Under the pieces are notes generated by a model. The model saw only the letters and a program-made list of their open reading frames with translations, was not told the origin of the DNA and did not search any database. Source: Henckelia pumila (lineage: Eukaryota > Streptophyta > Magnoliopsida > Lamiales > Gesneriaceae). From it: a stretch of DNA of 64,000 bases. The DNA is taken from contig NC_133122.1 in the NCBI RefSeq assembly GCF_033568475.1, positions 180,935,449-180,999,448 of the forward strand, written 5' to 3'. Position 1 is the stretch's first letter. The number at the start of each line of letters is the position of its first letter. Shown piece by piece: positions 21,411-29,998 of the stretch. A program made the position numbers and the translations under genes.

Positions 21411-22082
21411 TTTCCTAAGTCTCTCGTTCTTTCATGTTCATATTTTATAATTAAATTTATATACCATACGCCTTAAGGTAGAAAATAAATTAAGGCTATG
21501 CTGGGTGTCGTTGAAGGAGCTTGTGCAGAAACCATCTATTGCGACTGCGTGGTTGGAGTGTGAGGAGCACTTCGTAATACTCGACAGGTATGACTCGACG
21601 ACATTATGGTCAAAAAGGTATTTAAATTTAATTCATCTTACGGAAGCATGTTGGACCCTAATCTGGAGTATATCGGCTGGAAACCTTGCGTAACTAATAG
21701 TCTTGCATGATCGAAACTGGTTCGATAGGTATAACAAAGCCACGTACAAAGGATTAGTTTTAATTATATTTTAATTCAAATATGGGGACCACTAGGAAGT
21801 GAAAATAAAAAAAGGGGTGGGTAGGGAGTTAAGTTAAAGAGAAGTTTGGTAGTGGGGAGTTTAAAATAATTTGCCCTTCTAAAAAAGGAGGGCAATAAAG
21901 TCAAAGCAAGTGGAAAAAAACCAAAAGATCAAGCACGTACAACCACAACTTGGATTGGAGGGTACTGTGTGCAAAAATTTTAAAAACGTAAGGACATATT
22001 AGCCTATTAAATTTTTATAAGGGGTTTTGTGACAATTAGAATTTTTACAGGGAGCCCGAATGCTATTAGCCCGAGTTGTTTG

Positions 22083-22625
22083 CTAGATAGACTCGGGTTT
22101 GCTCGATAATTTTTATTCTAGTTTTTATGTTGGTGAAGCGTGCCCAGGTAGTTTGGTACAGTAAAATAAGACTAGCAAACAGTCATTTTCTTATTTTTAT
22201 CTATCAGATTTTTTTAAAAACTTTTTATCAATATGTTATTGGGAAAAAAATCATAAAAATAAAAAGTAAAAACTAAATGAAAAATATGATGAAAATTAAA
22301 AAGCCGTGAGGATGATTGAAGTTAGTGTCCGGTGGGGGTAGTTAATTTTTGTAAGTTTTTTCTTAAAAAAACGTGGAAAAGATAGTGGGCAAAATTTAAG
22401 GGTAATGACTAATTAGTGATTTAAAAATCAATTATAAATTATAAAATAAAAAAATGATTGACTATTTTTATAAAGAGATAATCAAGGGTATATTTGGAAA
22501 CTCATTAAAAGTACCAAAAACAAATTTTTTATGAGGTTTATATCTATTATTATATTATTATTATATAGTAAAGATATTATTATCTAATAAATTTATTTAC
22601 CGATAAAAACACAAGAAAGGATTGA
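22083..22625. other. degenerate LINE tail and AT-rich intergenic DNA
   Basis: The first tens of bases may continue the LINE remnant beyond the Mutator-like TSD. The rest is AT-rich with no recognisable feature. Confidence 0.35.
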
Positions 22626-22885
22626 GACAAGATCGAATGGTAACACCGAGTTTTATAAAATCTATTGGGTACTACATTATTATTTCAGACTATAAGCAAA
22701 ACACACGCAACAATACATAAATATTTTGTGTGTGCGTATATATATAAATATTATTGACAAGATGGAATTGTAACACCGAGTTTTATAAAATCTATTGGGT
22801 ACTACATTATTATTTCAGACTATAAGCAAAACACACACAACAATACATAAATATTTTGTGTGTGCGTATATATATAAATATTATT
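22626..22885. repeat. tandem duplication, 2 x 130 bp
   Basis: Two copies (22626-22755 and 22756-22885) share taacaccgagttttataaaa and tgtgtgtgcgtatatatata with very few differences, so the duplication is recent. The second copy abuts the 5' LTR of E2. Confidence 0.9.
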
Positions 22886-23136
22886 GGAAATTATATATTA
22901 AAATTAGATTAAAAATTATTGTGATGGTGATGTGATGATATTTTAATTTTTTGATTATGTAATGGATGACATATTTATTTTTGGACAATTCTCAATTGAG
23001 AATCTATAAATAAACCTCAACATTTGTGAAGAAATAACAATTGAGTTGAGAGAAAAATATTATAAAGTGTAGAGTTTGATAAATTTTGAGTTTTGAAGTT
23101 TTTACTTTTTACCATAAATTTTACTTTTTCACAACA
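22882..23136 (+). repeat. E2 5' LTR
   Basis: Starts tattggaaat (family form TGTTGAAAAT) and has a TATA motif (ctataaata, about 23004). It ends CACAACA. By eye it is about 95% like the 3' LTR. Confidence 0.88.
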
Positions 23137-23275
23137 CGTTATCAGCACGATCGCTCGAAGGTTCTCTATAATTTCCGACGCTCCAAAATACAAGAAGAAG
23201 TAAAAAATATTCAACAAGTAAGAATATTCATTTTTACTGTTTATATATTTTTATTGTGTATATATTAATATATAA

Positions 23276-23635
23276 TTTCATGTTATTATATAAAAGGCTG
23301 TCTATGACACCGACCTTATAATAACGTGATATGATATATATTTATTATGTATATATACTAACTATATTTGTATAATTTCACAATATTATATAAAAGGCTG
23401 TCTGTGACACCGATCTTATAATAATGTGATATGATATACTATACCTGACTTTATACTAATTATATTTGTATAATTTCACAATATTATATAAAAGACTGTC
23501 TATGACACCGATCTTACAATAATGTGATATGATATACTATACCTGATTTTATACTAATTATATTTGTATAATTTCACAATATTATATAAAAGAATGTCTA
23601 CGGCACCGACCTTATAATAAAGTGATATGATATAC
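23276..23635 (+). repeat. four tandem hairpin units in the E2 leader
   Basis: Units of about 97-101 bp each contain ttatataaaagg, then ctgtctatgacaccga, then ccttataataa. The flanking parts are nearly complementary, so each unit can fold into a hairpin. Cores begin near 23286, 23387, 23484 and 23581. E3 has five such units. Confidence 0.85.
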
Positions 23636-23720
23636 ATAATTATTTAATTATGATTATCATTATATGCATCACATGATTATCACAAATTTTTATTCAACAC
23701 AATCATTTTTTTTCTTACCC

Positions 23721-23768
23721 CCAACGGTCACAAACGGTCATAAACGGCTAGTTTTTGCCCTATAAATA
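23721..23768 (+). promoter_or_regulatory. promoter-like block: three AACGG boxes and a TATA box inside the leader
   Basis: ccaacggtca, caaacggtca and taaacggcta follow one another at exact 10-bp spacing (23721-23750). A TATA box (ctataaatatg) follows at about 23760. AACGG with flanking pyrimidines is the core of the plant M-specific activator element bound by three-repeat MYB factors. The block is also present in E3 (61130-61180), with one box changed to AATGG. Confidence 0.5.
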
Positions 23769-23842
23769 TGTTCTCTCAAACCTATTTTCAATCACACCAA
23801 AATTCACTCTCAAAATATTTTTTCCTCGATTTTTTTTCGAAG

Positions 23843-24010
23843 ATGAAGATGATGGCATTTCTAAGGCTATTTTTCACAACGATTATGATCATAATGCTCA
23901 CGAATCTTGTACTCACCAGCGATTTTCCACCATATACTTTTTCTCTATTTGTACGCACTTGTAATATTCATTCTTTCATTATTTTGTATTGTCATATTAA
24001 TGGAAATTAA
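23843..24010 (+). CDS. small ORF in the E2 leader, signal-peptide-like
   Basis: 55 codons starting MKMMAFLRLFFTTIMIIMLT. Two N-terminal lysines are followed by a hydrophobic stretch and then a polar part (SDFPPYTF), as in a secretory signal with a short mature peptide. The start lies about 75 bp after the TATA box. E3 has the same frame (61058-60876, 60 aa) with conserved LRLFF, TIMIIM and LVLT, then a frame change near the C-terminus. It may be a captured host gene fragment. It is not gag or pol. Confidence 0.4.
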   Translation: MKMMAFLRLFFTTIMIIMLTNLVLTSDFPPYTFSLFVRTCNIHSFIILYCHINGN

Positions 24011-24045
24011 CTAATAAAATGCATTGTTATTTTTCTAGTACCACC

Positions 24046-25051
24046 ATGTCAAATTTGGCAAAGATTGAATTCGTTGCGCTCGATATCACTGGAAAGAATT
24101 ATATGTCATGGACTCTCGATGTAGAGATGCATCTTGAGTCATTGGGTCTAAGTGATATTATCAAAGAAAATAATATATCATCCTCACAAGAAAAAAGCAA
24201 AGTCTATGATTTCTTACGTAGACATCTTGATGAAAGATTGAAATGTGAGTATCTCACAGAAAAAGACCCAATGATTTTATGGAAAGGGCTGAAAGAAATA
24301 TTTGAGCATATAATGAAAGTTATACTCCCGACCGCCCGTGATGAATGGAATACGTTAAGATTCCAAGACTTATGTATCGAATAGTCTCGCAATTGAAATT
24401 TTGCGGGCATGTTGTTACTGAAATGGAAATGCTTGAAAAACATTTTTCACATTCCACGCATCAAATATAACTCTACAACAACAGTATAGAGTGCGTGGAT
24501 TTTCGAGATATTCTGAACTAATCGCATGTCTTCTTATGGCGGAAAAGAACAACGAATTGTTAGTAAGAAATCATCAATCCCGACCCACTGGATCAACGGC
24601 ATTTCCAGAAGCAAATGTCGTAATTAAAAATGAAAACCAAAATCAAAGGCATAGACCAAATTTTGGTCGAGGACGTGGGCGTGGGCGTGGACGTGGACAT
24701 AAAAATGATCGCGGTCGTGGTCACGGTCGTGGATATGAAAATAATCGAGATAGTTACTTCAATAACTCATCTCAAAAGAACGTCACGAACCACCCACCAA
24801 AAAGGCAGCATGAAAATACGAGTGAAAATGAACATCACTCAAAAAGATCTGAGAGTGTTTGTTATAGATATGGCACTCCAGGACATTGGTCACATATTTG
24901 TCGAACCCCTGAGCACCTATGTAAGCTCTACAAAGAATCGACAAAGGGGAAAGGAAAAGAGACCAATTTTGTTGAAAACAGTAACCATTCAAGTGGTTCA
25001 ACTCATTTCGATGCCGTTGATTTTTTAAATGATTTCGAAGACATTGATTAA
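24046..25051 (+). pseudogene. E2 gag, frameshifted, zinc knuckle damaged
   Basis: Starts MSNLAKIEFVALDITGKNYM, typical of copia gag (UBN2-like). The frame stops at 24382 and resumes in another frame near 24491. That part holds a Gly-Arg repeat tract (GRGRGRGRG) and the knuckle CYRYGTPGHWSHIC, in which the second cysteine is Tyr. It ends at TAA 25049 before any protease sequence. Confidence 0.85.
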
Positions 25052-25162
25052 TATATTGGTGGGAAGAGAATGTAACATACTGTATTTTTCATGTATTTTT
25101 GTATTATGAAACATGTTATATTTTTCATATAATGTCATTAATTTTTTATTGCATATTTTCTT

Positions 25163-28100
25163 TTGAAGTTCAAAATGAAAAATGGTATGAGCAAAGCTAA
25201 ACAAGGAAATAATCTCATGGAAGTTTGCATACCCGATAGTGGTACAACGCACACTATTCTTCGAGATAAAAGATATTTCTTGGAATTAAAACCAACAAAA
25301 ATAATGGTGAATACAATATCAGGTCCTGTAAACTTGATTGAAGGTTGTGGAAAAGCACATTTTTTGTTACCTAATGGTACAAAATTTTTGATAAATGATG
25401 CTTTATATTCACCAGAATCAAAAAGAATTTTGTTGAGTTTTAATGACATATATTCTCATGGGTATGATACTGAGACAATAACTAATGAAAATCAGAAATA
25501 TATGTGTTTTACCACATATAAATTCGGAAAGAAATATGTGGTTGAAAAATTATCAATGCTCCCTACTGGATTGCATTATACACATATAAGGTCAATCGAA
25601 TCAAATATGGTGGTTAATAGTTCTTCAATATTAACCAATTGACATGATCGATTAGGACATCCTGGTTCAATAATGATGCAAAGAATTATTGAAAATACGC
25701 ATGGTCATCCGTTGAAAGACTAGAAGATCTTTCAGAATAATAAGTTTCAATGTAAAGCATGTTCTCTTGGAAAACTTATTATAAGACCATCGCCAGCTAA
25801 AATCCAAACAAAATCACCCATATTTCTTGAACGTATTCAGGGTGATATTTGTGGGCCAATTCATCCACCATGTGGACCATTTCGATATTTTATGGTATTG
25901 ATAGATGCCTCTTGCAGATGGTCATATGCATGCTTATTGTCAACTCGGAATGTGGCATTTGCAAGATTAATGGCTCAAATAATAAAATTGCGGAATCAAT
26001 TTCTCGATTATACAATCAAGAAAATAAGACTTGATAATGCTGGAGAATTTACTTCCCAAACTTTCAATGACTATTGTATGTCAATGAGAATTACTGTTGA
26101 CCATCATGTTGCTCATGTTCATACACAGAATGGATTAGCTGAATCATTGATTAAACGTCTACAACTGATTGTTAGACCAATGATTATGAGAACAAAACTC
26201 CCTATTTCTATATGGGGACATGCAATATCACATGCTGCGGCATTAATTCGCATCAGACCAAGTGCATATCATAAATTCTCCCCATTGCAGCTTGCATTTG
26301 GTAAAGAACCAAATATTTCTCATCTGAGAATTTTTGGATGTATGGTGTATGTGCCTATTGCACCACCTCAACGATAAAAAATGGGTCCTCAAAGAAAAAT
26401 CGGTATTTATATCGGTTATGATAGCCCATCAATCATTCGATATCTTGAGCCTCAGACAGGCGATGTGTTTACAGCACGCTTTGCTGATTGTCATTTTAAT
26501 GAAGAAATCTTCCCAATGTTAGGGGGAGAAAAGAAACACATCGAAAAAGAAATCACATGGTATGTACCATCATTGTTATATTTGGATCCAAAGACCAAAC
26601 AATGTGAAAAAGATGTACAACAAATTGTGCACTTGCAAAGAATTGCAAATCAAATGCCAGATGTATTTGCAGACACAAAAGGGGTAACAAAATCATATAT
26701 ACATGCTGTAAATGCCCCTACTCGAATTGAAATTCCAAAGAAACAAATTGAAGACACTCATGATGTCATAAAACGCTTGAAGCGTGGAAGACCAGTCGGT
26801 TCCAAGGATAAAAATCCTCGGACAAGAAAAGGCATAGAGAAACACGATGATCATAAAATAGAAAATTTTGTTCCAGAAGAAACACCTGATGATGAAAATG
26901 TTCTGTCAGAACCACAAACTGACGAGAATCGTGAAATCTCTATCAATTATATTAATACTGGAAAAATATGGAACCGAAAAGATATAGAAGATATTGATGA
27001 GATATTTTCTTATAATGTGGCATGTGACATCATAAATGAAAATGAGGATCATGAACCAAAATCTTTTGGTGAATGTAAAACTTGTCATGATTGGGCAAAA
27101 TGGAAAAATGTCATCCAGGTTGAATTGGATTCGCTAAATAAACGCAATGTTTTTGGACCTATAGTCCTCACACCTGAAGGTGTGAAACCTGTTGGATACA
27201 AATGAGTTTTTATTCGAAAGCGAAATGAGAAAAATGAAATAGTAAGATATAAAGCTAGACTTGTTGCACAAGGTTTTTCTCAAAGGTCTGGAATTGATTA
27301 TGAAGAAACGTATTCTCCTGTTATGGATGCAATTACGTTTCGATATTTGATTAGTTTGACAATGTCTGAAAATTTGGAAATGTGTCTTATGGATGTTGTT
27401 ACAGTTTACTTATACGGATCACTTGATAGTGATATATACATGAAAATCTCTGAAGGATTTAAGATATCTGAAGCACAAAGTTCAAAACCCAGAGAATTTT
27501 ATTCTGTAAAATTGCAAAGATCATTATATGGGTTGAAGCAATCCGGCCGAATGTGGTATAATCGGCTAAGTGAGCACTTGATGAAAAATGGATATGTAAA
27601 TGATCCAATATGCCCTTGTGTTTTCATCAAGAAAATAACATCTGAATGTGTAATTATTGCTGTATATGTTGATGATTTAAACATCATTGGAACGAATAAA
27701 GAAATTCAAGAAGTTATGATGTACTTGAAGGAAGAATTCGAAATGAAGGATCTTGAAAAAACCAAGTACTGTCTGGGTTTGCAAATCGAACAAAAAGAAT
27801 GTGGAATTTTTGTTCACCAAGCAAATTATACAGAAAAGATCCTTAAACGTTTTAATATGGATAAATCAAAACCATTAAGTTCTCCAATGGTTATAAGATC
27901 ATTAAACATAGAAAATGATCCATTCCGTCCATGTGAAAATGGTGAAGTTATTCTTGGTCCAGAAGTACCATATCTAAGTGCTATTGGTGCCCTTATGTAT
28001 CTTGCAAATTGCACTAGACCTGATATATCTTTTGCTGTAAATTTATTGGCAAGATTCAGTTCATATCCAACAAAGAGGCACTGGAACGGAATTAAACATA

Positions 28101-28663
28101 TATTCCGTTATCTACGGGGAACGACAGATTTGGGACTTTTGTACTCAAAAGACACCAATCAAAGTATCATTGGTTATGCTGATGCTGGATATTTATCTGA
28201 TCCACATAAGACACGTTCCCAAACCGGATATGTATTTACTCGTGGAGGCACCGCGATTTCTTGGTGTTCACAGAAACAAACACTCGTAACAACTTCATCA
28301 AATCACACCGAGATTATTGCGCTACATGAAGCAAGTCGTGAATGTGTTTGGCTAAAATCAATGACACAACATATCCAAACTTCTTGTGGATTATCAGTAG
28401 ACAAGAATCCTGTGACGCTGTATGAAGATAATGCTGCATGTATTGCTCAAATGAAAGAAGGATACATCAAAAATGACAGAACCAAACATATCCCCCCAAA
28501 GTTCTTTGCCTACACTCAAGAGCTTGAGAAGAATAAAAATATTGATATCTGTTACATTCAATCAAGTGAGAACTCATCAGATCTCTTCACAAAGGCGCTT
28601 CCTACGGTAATATTCAGAAAGCATATATATAATATTGGGATGAGAAATCTACGGCGTATGTGA
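25163..28663 (+). pseudogene. E2 pol (protease, integrase, RT, RNase H), broken by stops
   Basis: Pol is separated from gag by about 110 nt of non-coding DNA. Protease: CIPDSGTTHTIL. Integrase: HDRLGHPGS, the KIRLDNAGEFTSQ region and TQNGLAESLIKRL, then a basic KRGRPVGSKDKNPR tail resembling an AT-hook. In-frame stops lie at about 25640, 25723, 26375 and 27203. RT and RNase H form one open frame (27323-28663) with MDVVTVYLYGSLD, YVDDLNIIG and the RNase H motifs YADAGYL and ALHEASRECVW. The amount of decay indicates a dead copy. Confidence 0.9.
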
Positions 28664-28814
28664 AGAATCGATCATATTAACTTGAGGGGGAGTTTACGTG
28701 GCTGCATTTTTTTTTTCCTTGCTATGGTTTTTATCCACTGGGTTTTTCCTAGTAAAGTTTTTAACGAGGCAGTATACAAACACGTAATATCACGATCATC
28801 ATCACAAGAGGGAG

Positions 28815-29068
28815 TATTGGAAATTATATATTAAAATTAGATTGAAATTATTGTGACGGTGATGTGACGATATTTTAATTTTTTGATTATGTAATGGATG
28901 ACATATTTATCTTTGGGCATTTTTCAATTGAGGATCTATAAATAGACCTCAACATTTGTGAAGAAATAACAATTGAGTTGAGAGAAAAATATTATAAAGT
29001 GTAGAGTTTGATAAATTTTGAGTTTTGAAGTTTTTACTTTTTACCATAAATTTTACTTTTTCACTGTA
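28815..29068 (+). repeat. E2 3' LTR
   Basis: Direct copy of the 5' LTR, preceded by the polypurine stretch aagagggag. The last bases read cactgta instead of CACAACA, so the exact end is uncertain by a few bases. Confidence 0.85.
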
Positions 29069-29480
29069 TTTATATATAGTATATTTTTATTAATATTATT
29101 TGCTTCCTAGTCCTACAACTAGAAGATGACTAATTAAGAAAAAACCCCACATAATTTGGCTTCCTTAAAAAGTATATAACTTCAACTAACAATATAACAT
29201 AAACTGAAATTATTCTTAACAAATAATTTACGTTATCTCTACAATATTAATTAAAGTAAATCTTGAGATTTAACGTGTGGTGAAAATTAAATCTTTGTCG
29301 TATGCTTATTCAATTTTGTATCCAAAATTAATAGTCACGCGTCTGTCAAATTTATGATTAAGTTTATATACGTAACACAATGTCTTTCGTCGTGGATTAA
29401 AAAAAAAAACTTATATGAAACAATTTTACAGTTTAATTTTATAAGAAATATGTCTTACTATTCGCTTTAAATATGTCAAT
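29069..29480. other. intergenic, AT-rich
   Basis: No gene or element recognised between E2 and the SINE. Confidence 0.4.
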
Positions 29481-29492
29481 CATTTAATTTAA

Positions 29493-29716
29493 TATTTTTT
29501 TGTGACGTGGGAACCGCAGCCGCTACCTTACGGTGCGCTCGAGGTAACTCCGGACTAACGCAATAGCCTGCAAACTATGCAAGTTAGGTAAACCACATTA
29601 GACTTGCCTAGTTTGCTGTGTGACAGCTAGTTCAAGAAGATGTTGACAGGTAGAATCGAACTCCTGACCTATAGCCAAGAATTTACATACTTCACCAACT
29701 TGAACACCCTTAGGAC
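29493..29716 (-). mobile_element. tRNA-derived SINE upstream of VPS35
   Basis: Read on the - strand it begins with an A-box-like tgttcaagttggtgaag. About 40 bp later comes a B-box-like aggagttcgattct, the split internal Pol III promoter of tRNA-derived SINEs. It is flanked by the direct repeat catttaatttaa (29481-29492 and 29717-29728). It lies 282 bp before the VPS35 ATG, within the likely promoter. Confidence 0.78.
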
Positions 29717-29998
29717 CATTTAATTTAAAATTTACACTTAATTATCAAAGTTTTAAGCTATGGACGTAATTAAGCAAAAGTAAATATTGTGTTTTTAAAT
29801 CGAAAAACAAGTCTGGGTCTGGTCTGGGAGCACATTAGAACGGTGGTTGTGAAATGGAAAGAAAATTGCCTAAAAAGACCATCATATCATAACTTCGATC
29901 GCCTTTTTGCACTCACCGTAAAACATTTCTGGTTTACTGAGTTCTTGGAAATATACGCCAACTATAACTTCGAAAACCTCTGAAATCAAGACTCTGAG

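Larger units (their letters stand above)
14304..21774 (+). mobile_element. endogenous caulimovirid (pararetrovirus) genome, near full length
   Basis: About 7.5 kb, within the usual range of caulimovirid genomes (about 7-9.8 kb). The order is tRNA-Met primer site, short 5' ORF, capsid region with zinc knuckle, movement protein, small coiled ORF, protease-RT-RNase H, terminal ORF, enhancer-like repeats, TATA box, leader. There is no integrase and there are no LTRs, which separates it from Ty3/gypsy. Capsid lies before movement protein. I recall that order from solendovirus-like viruses, but the genus is uncertain. The copy is linearised inside its leader, so the leader is split between the two ends. 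Several stops and frameshifts break the 5' half; the RT-RNase H and terminal ORFs are open. Confidence 0.88.
14203..21876. mobile_element. inner Mutator-like element (9-bp TSD) enclosing a pararetrovirus genome
   Basis: The ends gagcaaattgg (14203) and, inverted, gggcaaatt (21876) begin diverged inverted repeats of about 100 bp: 14203-14303 against 21775-21876. They share blocks such as actccctaccca and cctag-gacca. The flanking 9-bp TSD is ttctaaaaa at 14194-14202 and 21877-21885. It is therefore a separate insertion into the outer element. Its interior is essentially all viral. Confidence 0.75.
13363..22072. mobile_element. outer Mutator-like element (long TIRs, 10-bp TSD) holding a nested insertion
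   Basis: Terminal inverted repeats of about 145 bp lie at 13363-13507 and 21928-22072 (start gggttaatagcatccgg; inverted partner gggctaatagcattcgg). By eye they are about 85-90% alike. They are flanked by an identical 10-bp direct repeat gagttgtttg at 13353-13362 and 22073-22082. TSDs of 9-10 bp with long TIRs are diagnostic of the Mutator superfamily. No transposase is visible. Without the inner insertion this element is only about 1 kb, so it is non-autonomous. Confidence 0.85.
23218..24038 (+). other. candidate leader intron of E2, upstream of gag
   Basis: A donor CAA|GTAAGA (23218) and an acceptor ttatttttctag (ends 24038) enclose 821 bp that lies entirely between the primer site and the gag ATG (24046). 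E3 keeps both sites at homologous positions, its donor being the stronger GTAAGTAT. Removing the interval would bring gag close to the RNA 5' end. Splicing is inferred, not shown. Confidence 0.5.
22882..29068 (+). mobile_element. Ty1/copia LTR retrotransposon E2, defective
   Basis: LTRs of about 255 bp (22882-23136 and 28815-29068) surround gag, protease, integrase, RT and RNase H in copia order. The 5' LTR ends CACAACA and is followed directly by cgttatcagcacga, the likely primer-binding region. The 3' LTR is preceded by the polypurine stretch aagagggag. The 3' terminus is mutated (cactgta) and no clear TSD is visible. It shares a family with E3 (- strand, 50081-62113), including the unusual long leader. 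Confidence 0.93.

Noticed and set aside
14304..21774. Ty3/gypsy LTR retrotransposon
   Set aside because: No LTRs and no integrase. A 30K movement protein, a terminal ORF after RNase H and a promoter at the 3' end fit a caulimovirid instead.
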